64,000 nucleotides of DNA, taken from NCBI GenBank assembly GCA_028713895.1, contig JAQTNH010000001.1:597376-661375 (forward strand). The letters are read 5' to 3'. Within the stretch, counting starts at the first letter, position 1, and each line of letters starts with the position of its first letter. The position numbers and the translations under genes were made by a program. Below the pieces are notes generated by a model that searched no databases, was not told the origin of the DNA, and was given only the letters and a program-made list of their open reading frames with translations. Below, one piece after another: positions 27,115-35,038 of the stretch. Origin of the DNA: Candidatus Nanoarchaeia archaeon. GTDB taxonomy: Archaea > Nanobdellota > Nanobdellia > CSSed11-243R1.

Positions 27115-27465
27115 TTATCTCCTTCCGCCGCGTCCACCAAGTGGAGCAGCTTCCATTTCAGTATCTCTGAGCATCAAGATGTCGCCTAATCGTACAGGGC
27201 CCTTGACATTTCGCCTGAGGACTTTTCCTGCATCGCGTCCTGCAAGAACCTTGCATCGCACCTGGATAACTTCCCCGCGTACGCCAGTGCGCGCGACTTC
27301 CTCAACGACTTTTGCCGGAGCTGCATCTTTGTACATCTCCATTCGCTCGTCTTCTTTGAGCTCTTCGATTACCTCTTCCCTTCGTCTGCGTGGGCCACCG
27401 CGTCGATCATCCTGTCTTCGATCGTTGCTGCGGACTGCGCCCCTGCCCTTTGTTTTTCCAACCAT
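27115..27465 (-). CDS. rps28e: Ribosomal protein S28e with Arg-rich N-terminal extension
   Basis: 116 aa. The last ~67 residues are S28e ([20 protein letters not shown], ending in the LRDTEME region). They are preceded by about 48 residues rich in Arg/Asp/Glu that are not part of the standard ~70-aa protein. The extension is probably translated, because the start lies five bases after the L7Ae stop and no better start lies between. The extension could be an RNA-binding tail on the small subunit. Confidence 0.88.
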   Translation of the reverse strand: MVGKTKGRGAVRSNDRRQDDRRGGPRRRREEVIEELKEDERMEMYKDAAPAKVVEEVARTGVRGEVIQVRCKVLAGRDAGKVLRRNVKGPVRLGDILMLRDTEMEAAPLGGRGGRR

Positions 27466-27470
27466 TCAAA

Positions 27471-27812
27471 TCACTTCTTCAAAAGGTCCTTAAGCTGGTT
27501 CTTTGCATTGCCTTCATCAAGAACTGCAATTGCCGAGGTAGGCACGTCAAGCCCTGCTGCGTTTCCAAGCTCCTGTTTTGTCTTTATCTTTATGAAGTGT
27601 ATCTTTTTTTCGCTGCATAACGGGCCAATGTGCATTGCTATTTCCGGCGGGCTGATATCCCCTGCAACCAGAACAAGCTTTGCCTGTCCGCGTTCAACTG
27701 CTTTTGTAGCCTCGTTCATTCCTTTCCTTAATTTTCCAGAATTTCGTGCTACTTCTACAACTTCAAGTGCTTTGTCTGCCTTGTCTTCCGGCAACTCGAA
27801 AGTATTAGTCAT
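27471..27812 (-). CDS. rpl7ae: Ribosomal protein L7Ae
   Basis: 113 aa from MTNTFELPED, chosen because GGAGG lies eight bases upstream. L7Ae signatures are RKGMNEATKAVERGQAKLVLVAGDISP and ATSAIAV-like PTSAIAVLD. It binds kink-turns in 23S rRNA, box C/D and H/ACA RNAs and RNase P. It is the first gene of the L7Ae-S28e-L24e-adk operon with a leader of about 80 bases. Confidence 0.95.
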   Translation of the reverse strand: MTNTFELPEDKADKALEVVEVARNSGKLRKGMNEATKAVERGQAKLVLVAGDISPPEIAMHIGPLCSEKKIHFIKIKTKQELGNAAGLDVPTSAIAVLDEGNAKNQLKDLLKK

Positions 27813-27844
27813 TTTCATTCCCTCCATCAAACAGCCCTTTTGTT

Positions 27845-27925
27845 CGCCTTCGCTCACAAAGCGCTGGCGGAAAGCTGCTTTCATTTTTCATTTGGTAACG
27901 TTTTCAAGAATTAAGGGGTTTTTAA
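27845..27925 (-). promoter_or_regulatory. Promoter and structured leader of the L7Ae operon
   Basis: Minus-strand TATA-like TTTAAAAA near 27916-27924. In the leader a two-part hairpin is readable at 27845-27869: CGCC-AG-CGCT-TTGTG-AGCG-AA-GGCG. L7Ae is known to repress its own mRNA through kink-turns in some archaea; this internal loop is not a standard kink-turn, so autoregulation here is only a possibility. Confidence 0.4.
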
Positions 27926-27932
27926 AGGTTTT

Positions 27933-28493
27933 CTATTTTATGATACCTTTTTGCTTTAAGTAATTCCTAACAGTCCAGAAAATGTCCTTTGCGCGGTGCT
28001 CAATAGTGTCCTGCTCCACATCTTGGATATGATATCCTATATTTTTGTATATCAAACGCAGCCTGTTCGCCAGTTCAAGGGCTTCCTCAAAAGTTTCCTG
28101 ACGTATCTCAGTCTGCCTGTATATTTCGCGACTCAGCTCCATAAAAAAGACAATAGGCGCATAATTGGATTTTTTTGAGTCATTGATGACAAGTTCTGCA
28201 AGCGTTGAGTCATCGCTATACGCCATTGTGTCTATCATTGTCCTGTCAAGAAAAGCTATTACACCCTGGGGGATTTCCTGTTCTTTCTTTTTCTGTTGTT
28301 CAGCTACTTTGTACTGGAACTCCACAAGCTTTGTGGGTTTTTTGATGCCCTGTTTCTGGTATTCTTCTATCAATTCAGTAGCACATTCAGTTACAAAATA
28401 ATATCTTTCAGGCCACCCTTCGCACCGTTTTTTAAGCGCTTCTACAACAGATGTTTTTCCGCTGCCAGGCCCGCCAGTTATGATGAATCTCAT
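27933..28493 (-). CDS. AAA_28-type P-loop NTPase/kinase
   Basis: 186 aa from MRFIITGGPGSGKTS, with the strongest Shine-Dalgarno of the window, GGAGGTGA, upstream. The Walker A motif, a conserved TECATELIEEY segment and a FLDRTMIDTMAY acidic segment resemble AAA_28/NadR-kinase-like proteins that phosphorylate small molecules. The substrate is unknown. It lies 16 bases after the zinc-Cys hypothetical gene and precedes the L7Ae promoter. Confidence 0.75.
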   Translation of the reverse strand: MRFIITGGPGSGKTSVVEALKKRCEGWPERYYFVTECATELIEEYQKQGIKKPTKLVEFQYKVAEQQKKKEQEIPQGVIAFLDRTMIDTMAYSDDSTLAELVINDSKKSNYAPIVFFMELSREIYRQTEIRQETFEEALELANRLRLIYKNIGYHIQDVEQDTIEHRAKDIFWTVRNYLKQKGIIK

Positions 28494-28509
28494 TTTATCA
28501 CCTCCTGCT

Positions 28510-29127
28510 TTAACAATCACGCCCTTTTGTCGAGCTGATGACAGGGCCAATAATATCTTTTTCAGTTATGTATCCATTCAAATTTTTTAAATAATTTTTG
28601 ATGTATTCTGAAATTTTATTATTAAGATTGGATTGTGTGTTATGCTTGTCGCATAAGCGCAAAATGAGCCATCCTTTGAGATATTTGTCCCCAGGTTTGT
28701 CGAGATATTCATTTTCTATTAAAAGATACTTCATGAGGTCCAATTCCTGTTCTAGCTTAGACCCTTCTAATTTTGTAAACCTTTGAGTAAAAGTTTCGCG
28801 TATCCTTTTGTCCAACTCTTTTAAATTTATGTTAAACGTAATATCATATCTGTTGCAGAAAGGCATATCCCTATACCGATATATAGAAGGATGTTCATCC
28901 CAATCCCCCAACTCGTGCCATACTTCTATGGTCTTGAATTTTTGTTGTCCACATAAGTCGCAATATTTTATAGGAGGTCTGTCCTCTTTGACTATGCTGA
29001 ATCCGGGCTGTTTTATAATCTCGGACGCCTCTATAATTTTGGATAGCTCATCAAATTTTCCTTGAGATTCCAAGCGCGTAAGTTCTTTTTCGAGTTCATA
29101 AAATTGTTTTAATCCATCCATCGCCAT
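28510..29127 (-). CDS. Hypothetical protein with two Cys-pair motifs
   Basis: 205 aa (MAMDGL or MDGL start). No family recognised. A coiled N-terminus, YCDLCGQQK near residue 56 and LCDKHN near residue 159 could together bind one metal. A long helical middle carries LEGSKLEQELDLMKYLL. It forms a unit with the downstream NTPase and shares a divergent control region with the TrmB-like regulator, whose operator-like repeat lies between them. Confidence 0.6.
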   Translation of the reverse strand: MAMDGLKQFYELEKELTRLESQGKFDELSKIIEASEIIKQPGFSIVKEDRPPIKYCDLCGQQKFKTIEVWHELGDWDEHPSIYRYRDMPFCNRYDITFNINLKELDKRIRETFTQRFTKLEGSKLEQELDLMKYLLIENEYLDKPGDKYLKGWLILRLCDKHNTQSNLNNKISEYIKNYLKNLNGYITEKDIIGPVISSTKGRDC

Positions 29128-29168
29128 CGCCTCTAATCATGTTAAGCCCGCAGAAGCACTTAAATTTG

Positions 29169-29190
29169 TGTTGTCAAGTTGTTGACAACA
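29169..29190. promoter_or_regulatory. Operator-like inverted repeat beside the TrmB-type gene's TATA box
   Basis: Perfect 9-bp arms TGTTGTCAA and TTGACAACA around a 4-base spacer. The repeat ends two bases before the TATA-like TATTTAAAA (29192-29200) that serves the regulator gene, so a bound dimer would block TBP/TFB. It also lies upstream of the divergent 28510-29127 gene, so it may control both. Confidence 0.6.
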
Positions 29191-29223
29191 GTATTTAAAA
29201 AGATGCAGCGCCTTAGATATTTC

Positions 29224-29934
29224 ATGGAAACGCAGGAAATTTTGGTGGAATTCGGGTTGACTCCTATTGAATCAAAGGTTTATTTAGCGCTGCTGACAAC
29301 AGGAATGAGCCAGGCAGGACGGATAGCAAAAGAAGCGCAGCTCAACAGGACAACGACTTACGATGCTCTCAACAGGCTGATTGACAAGGGGCTTGTGAGC
29401 TATGGGATAGAAGCTGGAAAAAAAGTTTTCAGAGCTGGAAACCCCAGCAAGTTCAAGGAAATCCTCAAGGAACGAGAACAGGAGATTGATGATGTTCTTC
29501 CGCGGTTAAACATGCTGTTCAGCAATGTGGCAACAAAGAAAGCAGTGACTTCGTACTATGGCAAAAAAGGAGTGCAGTCTGTATTCGAGGACATGATACG
29601 GCATGCAAAGGAACTTTTTGTAATTGATGCAGGCGCACAGTTCACACAGATATTGCCATTGTATCAACCGCACTTTGTCATGGGGATAGAGAGTAATAAA
29701 ATAAAGATAAAGCATATTGCACGACGCGGAGTGGATGTAAAACCAACAAAAACAACTGAAGTAAGATATCTTCCAAAGAATGTTCTTACAACAGCAGGCA
29801 TGACACTTTATGCTGACAGGGTTGCGATAACAATATGGACAGACACGCCTGAAGCTGTGATAATACGCAATAAAGCTGTGTATGAATCCTTTAAGAACTA
29901 TTTTGACATTTTGTGGAAGAGCGCAAAGCCCTAA
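29224..29934 (+). CDS. TrmB-family transcription regulator
   Basis: 236 aa from METQEILVEFGLT; upstream in-frame codons overlap the TATA box and are rejected, and the ATG lies 28 bases after the box centre (leaderless). The N-terminal winged helix (about 1-75) has the TrmB recognition helix AQLNRTTTYDALNRLI. The C-terminal half is the PLD-like effector part typical of TrmB, which senses sugars in known members. The ligand is unknown. Autoregulation through the adjacent inverted repeat is inferred. Confidence 0.85.
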   Translation: METQEILVEFGLTPIESKVYLALLTTGMSQAGRIAKEAQLNRTTTYDALNRLIDKGLVSYGIEAGKKVFRAGNPSKFKEILKEREQEIDDVLPRLNMLFSNVATKKAVTSYYGKKGVQSVFEDMIRHAKELFVIDAGAQFTQILPLYQPHFVMGIESNKIKIKHIARRGVDVKPTKTTEVRYLPKNVLTTAGMTLYADRVAITIWTDTPEAVIIRNKAVYESFKNYFDILWKSAKP

Positions 29935-30122
29935 GGGAAAACATAGGCTGTGGCACGGCTTGCGCCGATTTTCTGGATTTTGCCATCTTTGACAAGCTCG
30001 TTGAGATACTTGCGCGCCTGAGGCAGGGGAACCCCGCCAATCGCTGCTATCTGCTTTAGCTTTACATTCCCGCACCTGCGCATGACTGTGCAGAAATGCG
30101 TGTAAAACTCCTCTTTGTCCAT
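29931..30122 (-). CDS. Small winged-helix protein
   Basis: 63 aa. The sequence FCTVMRRCGNVKLKQIAAIGG with PLPQARKYLNELVKDGKIQKIG reads as a minimal winged helix with a recognition helix and a wing. No family name is assigned. It is convergent with the TrmB gene (four-base overlap of the ends) and divergent from the sugar nucleotidyltransferase, with which it shares a 53-base intergenic region holding one AT box. Confidence 0.65.
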   Translation of the reverse strand: MDKEEFYTHFCTVMRRCGNVKLKQIAAIGGVPLPQARKYLNELVKDGKIQKIGASRATAYVFP

Positions 30123-30144
30123 GGCTAATATCTGAACGCGTAAC

Positions 30145-30156
30145 TTTTTTAATATT
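30145..30156. promoter_or_regulatory. Single AT box between two divergent leaderless genes
   Basis: TTTTTTAATATT is the only TATA-like element in the 53 bases between the start codons at 30122 (minus) and 30176 (plus). Its centre is 26-28 bases from both, the distance seen for leaderless genes elsewhere in the window, so it may serve both directions. Confidence 0.5.
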
Positions 30157-30175
30157 GCGCAATTTAGTGTTAACT

Positions 30176-30874
30176 ATGAAAGTTGTAGTACTGGCAGCCG
30201 GGAAAGGAGTCAGAATGCTTCCGTTGACAGCAGACAAACCCAAGGTGCTGATTGAGGTTGCAGGAAAACCGTTCCTTTACTATGTTCTTGAAAATGTACG
30301 CAAAGCTGGGCTGAAAGATGTAGGCATTGTTGTGAACTACAAAAAGGAAAAAGTTGCAGAGTTCGCAAAGCATTACAAAGGGCTGAACCTGACCCTGATT
30401 GAACAGAAAGACCTGGGCGGGACTGCATGCGCTGTGCTTGCTGCAAAAGAATTTGCCGGCAAAGATGATTTCATTGTTGTAATGGGCGACAATCTTTATT
30501 CTGAGGACGACATCAAAGCGCTTGCAAGCAAAAAAGACAAATTCTGCTATATTGCGCCATATGTAAGCGGGCATCCGCAGGATTACGGCGTGCTGGCTCT
30601 TAACGGAGACAAGCTTTTGAAGATTGATGAAAAACCAAAAAAACCTGCTTCGAATTTTGTAAACACAGGACTGTATAAATTTACACCTGAAATATTTGAT
30701 TCAATCGGAAAGATAAAAATCTCTACGCGCGGGGAATACGAGCTGACTGATGCCATGAACCTGCTTGCAAAAGACGGAAAAATGAAAGTTTATGTTCTTA
30801 AAGAATATTGGATTGACATGAGCTCAAAAGAAGCACTTGCGCAGGTTGAAGAAGATGTTTTGAGTGTGATTTGA
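30176..30874 (+). CDS. Sugar-phosphate nucleotidyltransferase
   Basis: 232 aa from MKVVVLAAGKGVRMLP (26 bases after the AT box; leaderless). The GxGxRMxPLT signature and KPKVLIEVAGKPF, the VVMGDNLY active-site Asp and the NTGLYKF segment place it in the family that joins a sugar 1-phosphate to a nucleotide (RmlA/GlmU-N type). It lacks the left-handed beta-helix acetyltransferase domain. Glucose- or GlcNAc-1-phosphate are likely substrates. Its stop overlaps the next start as TGATG. Confidence 0.85.
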   Translation: MKVVVLAAGKGVRMLPLTADKPKVLIEVAGKPFLYYVLENVRKAGLKDVGIVVNYKKEKVAEFAKHYKGLNLTLIEQKDLGGTACAVLAAKEFAGKDDFIVVMGDNLYSEDDIKALASKKDKFCYIAPYVSGHPQDYGVLALNGDKLLKIDEKPKKPASNFVNTGLYKFTPEIFDSIGKIKISTRGEYELTDAMNLLAKDGKMKVYVLKEYWIDMSSKEALAQVEEDVLSVI

Positions 30875-31308
30875 TGGAGTTCCAAAGAAAATACAATGAA
30901 TTGAAAATTAAATCGTATGATATCGCAGTAAGGCTGTCTGATTTGGAGCTTACGCTGGGCTATGATAACGCTTCAATCAACAAAATAAAAAAATTGTTTT
31001 CTAAACTCCAGAGCTCGGTAAATTTCGCATTTTATTACAAGCAGCACAGAATGGACAAGGAGTCCAAGCTGCACATGGATTACGCGTTTAAAATTGTTGA
31101 TTACATATATTCTGCATTTGAGAACATTGAAGCCCCAAAGTCTGAGGTAGAAATCAGGATGGACAAAAAAATTTCAAGATTCAATGAAAAACCCAAGACA
31201 AAAGGGTTCAGGCTAAGACTCGGGTGGAAACAGCTGCTTTTGCTTTTTGCAGCGGGAATTGCTTACTGCGCGTTCATGTATTTTTTCTTCATTAAGGGCA
31301 AACTATGA
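30874..31308 (+). CDS. Hypothetical tail-anchored membrane protein
   Basis: 144 aa. A helical, Lys-rich soluble part (about 1-110) and one C-terminal membrane helix (about 117-138) ending IKGKL, so probably tail-anchored facing the cytosol. No family recognised. Translationally coupled to the nucleotidyltransferase before it and to acylphosphatase after it (four-base overlap). Confidence 0.65.
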   Translation: MEFQRKYNELKIKSYDIAVRLSDLELTLGYDNASINKIKKLFSKLQSSVNFAFYYKQHRMDKESKLHMDYAFKIVDYIYSAFENIEAPKSEVEIRMDKKISRFNEKPKTKGFRLRLGWKQLLLLFAAGIAYCAFMYFFFIKGKL

Positions 31309-31571
31309 GGATACACTGCTTTGTTTCGGGAAAAGTACAGAAAGTGTTTTTCAGGGATTATACTGTCGAGTCTGCGAAAGAAACAAATATTCTGGGGTGG
31401 GTCAAGAACCTAAGCGACGGCAGGGTTGAAATCGTTGCAGAAGGAAGCCCTGTAAATCTCATAAAATTTGTCGCTTTAATCAAGAAAGGCCCGAAAGAAG
31501 CAAAAGTAGACGAGATTGAAATGGAAGAAGAAGCTGAGACAGGAAAATTCAGAGTGTTTGAACAAAAATAG
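31305..31571 (+). CDS. acyP: Acylphosphatase
   Basis: 88 aa. Active-site loop SGKVQKVFFRDY contains the catalytic Arg, and GWVKNLSDGRVEI the catalytic Asn. It hydrolyses acyl phosphates such as carbamoyl phosphate or 1,3-bisphosphoglycerate; the cellular role in archaea is unclear. The usual GxVQGVxFR has Lys in place of the second Gly. It ends directly against the convergent phosphoesterase gene. Confidence 0.92.
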   Translation: MRIHCFVSGKVQKVFFRDYTVESAKETNILGWVKNLSDGRVEIVAEGSPVNLIKFVALIKKGPKEAKVDEIEMEEEAETGKFRVFEQK

Positions 31572-32192
31572 TTAGCCTTTCTTTTCTATGTTAAGAATGA
31601 CGCCTTCAGGACCTACGTTTATTATTCTTGTCTTTCCGATTTTGTCCATTTTGTTGAAGGTTTCGTGAATATGGCCGCAGACGCAGACATCAGGCTGCAC
31701 TTTTTCAATCTGTTTTCGGATTTCTTTTGAGCCCACATGGGCCCACAGCGCATCAAGCTCAGTCTTGAACGGAGGGGTGTGCACCATCATTATCTTGAAG
31801 CGGGCATCCTTTATCGGCTTCAAAGCTTTGTCAAGGGCCTCTTTGGTTTCCTCATCAGTTATTTCAAAGAGCCCGATATTTGAGCCGCCGCAGCCAAAGA
31901 CGCCTATTTCGTTATAAATCATGATTGAGCGGCCGTGCAGATTGTAGACTCCGGGGCTGTACTGCTTTGAAAGAAAATCAATTGCAGCCTCTGTTTCATG
32001 GTTACCCGGGATGAGCAGGATTTTTTTCCCTGTTTTTTTGAGGGGACCCACTATGCCTGTCAAATCATTTTCTGCAAAAGTCAAATCCCCGCATAACAGA
32101 ATCAAATCAACATTTTCCCTTTCGGCTTTTTCAGCGAGCTTAAGCACTCTTTTGTGGTCGCCGTGAATGTCAGATGCAGCAAGTACTCTCAT
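31572..32192 (-). CDS. Calcineurin-like metallophosphoesterase
   Basis: 206 aa. All metal-binding motifs are present: SDIHGD, CGDLT, IPGNHE, MVHTPP and CGHIHE. Small archaeal members are phosphodiesterases of undefined substrate. It starts four bases after the GluRS stop and is probably co-transcribed. Confidence 0.9.
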   Translation of the reverse strand: MRVLAASDIHGDHKRVLKLAEKAERENVDLILLCGDLTFAENDLTGIVGPLKKTGKKILLIPGNHETEAAIDFLSKQYSPGVYNLHGRSIMIYNEIGVFGCGGSNIGLFEITDEETKEALDKALKPIKDARFKIMMVHTPPFKTELDALWAHVGSKEIRKQIEKVQPDVCVCGHIHETFNKMDKIGKTRIINVGPEGVILNIEKKG

Positions 32193-32196
32193 GATA

Positions 32197-33879
32197 TCAC
32201 ATGTGTGTAAATCTGAACCTCAGAATTTCATCCTGCTTTTCGTCAAGCCTGCAGAATCCAAATCGCACGAACTGGATTATGTCTCCGACCTTGAGTTTCC
32301 GCGCAGCTTCCTCTGCGATGCCGTATTTGATTTCAGCATCAGGCATCATGACTTCAACATCAATCGCGCCGTCAGGCTTTACCCAGTGGACTATCTTGCT
32401 GTCTTTTCCGCGTTCCCTTGAAACAAACTGAGCAATGACTTCCTGTCCGGAGACAATGTGCAGTTTTACATCCCCAAGCTCCATCAAACGGATTGTTTCC
32501 TCCGGCTTTCTTCCAATGATGTCGGACTTATTTACCAGGAAATGCTCCTCTTTTTCGAACTCATAGCTTTTGAATCCTGCTTTTTCATTGTCAGGGTGAA
32601 GCCTGATTTGGGCAGAATACTTGTCTGGGATTCCGCGCACAGTCATTTCAACTTCATCGTTTACCATAAAATATCGGTTTGCAACAGGCTCGATTACTTT
32701 TCGGTTCTCAGCTTCAAGAACGTCCCATTGTATTACAGATTCTGTCTTGGAAAGCCCTGAATGCATAACAAAATTCCAGATTGCCTGGGGCTGGAACCCC
32801 CGCTTTCTCAACGCAATAAGAGTCGGCAATCGCGGGTCATCCCATCCAATGAACTGTCCGGATGCTATTCCTTCCCTAATAACTCTTCCGGATGCCGGAA
32901 CCCCCTCGAGATTAAAGCGTGCAAATTCAACAATAACCGGCGGTTTTACTTTTAATTTTTTCTGTAGCCAGTTCTGAAGCTCTGCGCGGAGCTCGAATTC
33001 TTTTCCGCGCACGCGGTGTGTTATCCCTTCAATGCCGTCCATCATTGCGGTTGCAAAATCATAAGTAGGCCAGACTGTGAACTCATCGCCGACACGCGGA
33101 TGGGTTCCGATGACAGTGCGCATTATTGCGGGGTCGCGCATCACAGCATTTTTGTGATTCATCTTTATCTTTGCGCGCAGCGCATACTCTCCCTGCTTAA
33201 ATTCATTCTCAAGCATTTGGTTCCACAACCCAAGGTTTTCTTCAGGAGGATTGTCCCTGCACAAGCATGGCTCTTTTTTGTTGCGCATTTCCTTGACCTT
33301 ATCAGCCGGGCAGTTGCACATGTATGCGTTTCCAGCGTCAATAAGCTCTTCTGCCTTGTCATAAAGCTCTTCTATGTGCGCGGATATATAATCAACATCA
33401 TCCCATTGTATGCCGAGCCATTCAAAGTCTTCAAGGAACATTGCGTAGTACACTTCCTTTACTTTGTTTGCATTTGTATCCTCAAAGCGGATAAAGAATT
33501 TGCCCTGGTTTTCCCGTGCATAGTGATTATTGAGTATGCATGCTTTCGCGTGCCCTATTGTCGGGTATTTGCTTGGCTCAGGCGGGAACATCATCACTAC
33601 CTTGCCTTTCTTTGCCTTTGGCAGCAAGGGCAGGCTTTGCTCGACTTTCTTTTTTTCAAGGAGTTTTGGCTCTATTTTCTCGAGGGCTGTAATCTGCTCA
33701 GCAATGTCCATTGCATTGACCTGCCTGACTTTTTCCTTTATAGTAAGCGCAAGTTTTTTCATATCCTTGCGCGCTTCAGGATGCTCGCCAATTACTTTTG
33801 ATATCACAGCGCCTTCTACTGCTTTACCATTATGGTCTATGGCGTTTTTCAGAGCCCATTTAAGAACAATGTCTTCCAT
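32197..33879 (-). CDS. gltX: Glutamyl-tRNA synthetase, archaeal type
   Basis: 560 aa from MEDIVLKWALKNAIDHNGKA; upstream in-frame codons lie in the divergent promoter. An N-terminal helical domain of ~95 residues is followed by the Rossmann fold with PPEPSKYPTIGHAKA (HIGH-like) and the later LSKTESVIQWDVL segment, then an anticodon-binding beta-barrel as in archaeal GluRS/GlnRS. It charges tRNA-Glu; in archaea it usually also mischarges or relies on GatDE for tRNA-Gln. A tRNA-Gln gene is in this window. Confidence 0.94.
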   Translation of the reverse strand: MEDIVLKWALKNAIDHNGKAVEGAVISKVIGEHPEARKDMKKLALTIKEKVRQVNAMDIAEQITALEKIEPKLLEKKKVEQSLPLLPKAKKGKVVMMFPPEPSKYPTIGHAKACILNNHYARENQGKFFIRFEDTNANKVKEVYYAMFLEDFEWLGIQWDDVDYISAHIEELYDKAEELIDAGNAYMCNCPADKVKEMRNKKEPCLCRDNPPEENLGLWNQMLENEFKQGEYALRAKIKMNHKNAVMRDPAIMRTVIGTHPRVGDEFTVWPTYDFATAMMDGIEGITHRVRGKEFELRAELQNWLQKKLKVKPPVIVEFARFNLEGVPASGRVIREGIASGQFIGWDDPRLPTLIALRKRGFQPQAIWNFVMHSGLSKTESVIQWDVLEAENRKVIEPVANRYFMVNDEVEMTVRGIPDKYSAQIRLHPDNEKAGFKSYEFEKEEHFLVNKSDIIGRKPEETIRLMELGDVKLHIVSGQEVIAQFVSRERGKDSKIVHWVKPDGAIDVEVMMPDAEIKYGIAEEAARKLKVGDIIQFVRFGFCRLDEKQDEILRFRFTHM

Positions 33880-33901
33880 ATCATTTAACAGAAGTCTAAG
33901 G

Positions 33902-33910
33902 TTTTTAAAT
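33902..33910. promoter_or_regulatory. Shared TATA box between gltX and the CDP-alcohol transferase gene
   Basis: TTTTTAAAT sits in the middle of the 52 bases separating the start codons at 33879 (minus) and 33932 (plus). Its centre is 26-27 bases from each. No second TATA-like element is visible, so one near-symmetric box probably drives both leaderless genes. Confidence 0.55.
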
Positions 33911-33931
33911 CTTAAGTTACTATCCTCACTT

Positions 33932-34519
33932 ATGGTATTTGACAGGTTCAGGGGGCTTGGCAACAGGATAATGTTTCCTATTGCAAAGAAGCTGAAATGG
34001 ATGAATCCTGATATTTTGACATGGATATCCTTCCTGATTTGTATTGGCGTTGGAGTACTGTTCTACATTGATGGGATTGAAATGCTTGTCCTGATTGCAG
34101 TTCTTATTGCTTTGGCAGGATTCCTTGATTATCTTGACGGCTCAATCGCAAAAGTAAACAAGAAAGAGACAAAGCGCGGTGACTTCCTTGACCACACCCT
34201 GGATAGATTTTCAGATGCAGCCATATTTGGCGGGCTTGCAATCAGCGGGCTTGTAAACATCTATGCAGGATTTGCAGCAGTTATAGCCATACTTCTTGTC
34301 AGCTATATGGGAACACAGGCGCATGCCCTGACTGGAAAGCGTGATTATTCAGGAATACTTGGCAGGGCAGACAGGATGATTTTTTTGATTGCTGCAATCA
34401 TAATTCAATACTTTTTGTCTGCGTATGCGGTGCTCCAACTTTTTGTTTACATCGTTATTATCACAGGGGCAATCACAATAGCACAGCGATTTGTTAAAAC
34501 GTGGAGACTCCTAAGCTAA
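33932..34519 (+). CDS. CDP-alcohol phosphatidyltransferase (archaetidylinositol-phosphate synthase-like)
   Basis: 195 aa from MVFDRFRG. Signature DYLDGSIAK-x(8)-GDFLDHTLD matches the CDP-OH-P motif D-x2-DG-x2-A-x9-G-x3-D-x3-D with Lys for the usual Arg. About five membrane helices. It places a polar headgroup such as inositol phosphate on CDP-archaeol. CarS, which makes CDP-archaeol, is convergent next to it (nine-base overlap of ends). Confidence 0.88.
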   Translation: MVFDRFRGLGNRIMFPIAKKLKWMNPDILTWISFLICIGVGVLFYIDGIEMLVLIAVLIALAGFLDYLDGSIAKVNKKETKRGDFLDHTLDRFSDAAIFGGLAISGLVNIYAGFAAVIAILLVSYMGTQAHALTGKRDYSGILGRADRMIFLIAAIIIQYFLSAYAVLQLFVYIVIITGAITIAQRFVKTWRLLS

Positions 34520-35038
34520 TGTTTTCAGGATGTTTCTTTTGAAAAAATTCGCGATAAAATGCAGAAGAATGCTCAATCCTATCATAAAACAATAATCATA
34601 CCACTGCCAGGCTATTGCAATGGCTGAAACAAGCAAAGCCCCGACTGAATAGTCAAGCTGGTCAAAGGGAACCCAGTCGCGTCCGGGCTCAATATTTATC
34701 CTGCGCTTGAAGAAACTTTTTACAGTATCCCCTAACAGCGAGCCAAAGCTTACCAAAAAACCAAACAGCAGCGCCTGTTCAAGCGTCCAGAATTTTGTGA
34801 AATAATTAAGGTAAACCGCCAGGAATGTGCCGCAGAAGATGCCGATTACGTAGCCTCGGATTGTCTTGTGGCTGCCGAACAAAGGCTTTCCAAACAGTTT
34901 CAGGTTGAAATCAACAGGGATGTTTAGGAACTCGAGCATTTTTGTTTTCGCTGCAAAGACAGGGGATGTATTTGCAGCATAAATCGGGGCAATGAAAACA
35001 ATTAATTTTAGGAGATGTATAAAGAACGTTTCAGGCAT
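34511..35038 (-). CDS. carS: CDP-archaeol synthase
   Basis: 175 aa from MPETFF, with GGTGG upstream and the start overlapping the mutase stop as TAATG. It has about five membrane helices and the family motifs GKPLFGSHKTIRG and FGSLLGDTVKSFFKRR. It activates unsaturated archaetidic acid with CTP to CDP-archaeol, the branch point of archaeal polar lipids. Together with the CDP-alcohol transferase and the geranylgeranyl reductase nearby it outlines a membrane-lipid neighbourhood. Confidence 0.9.
   Translation of the reverse strand: MPETFFIHLLKLIVFIAPIYAANTSPVFAAKTKMLEFLNIPVDFNLKLFGKPLFGSHKTIRGYVIGIFCGTFLAVYLNYFTKFWTLEQALLFGFLVSFGSLLGDTVKSFFKRRINIEPGRDWVPFDQLDYSVGALLVSAIAIAWQWYDYCFMIGLSILLHFIANFFKRNILKTLA

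Noticed and set aside
27845..27869. Kink-turn for L7Ae autoregulation in its leader
   Set aside because: The internal loop AG/AA lacks the three-base bulge and tandem GA pairs of a kink-turn; kept only as a hairpin.
33016..33801. 261-aa plus-strand frame inside gltX
   Set aside because: Antisense shadow; hydrophobic but without start signals or conserved motifs.
33530..33931. Long N-terminal extension of the CDP-alcohol transferase frame
   Set aside because: It is antisense to gltX and the divergent promoter; the family start and TATA spacing fit 33932.
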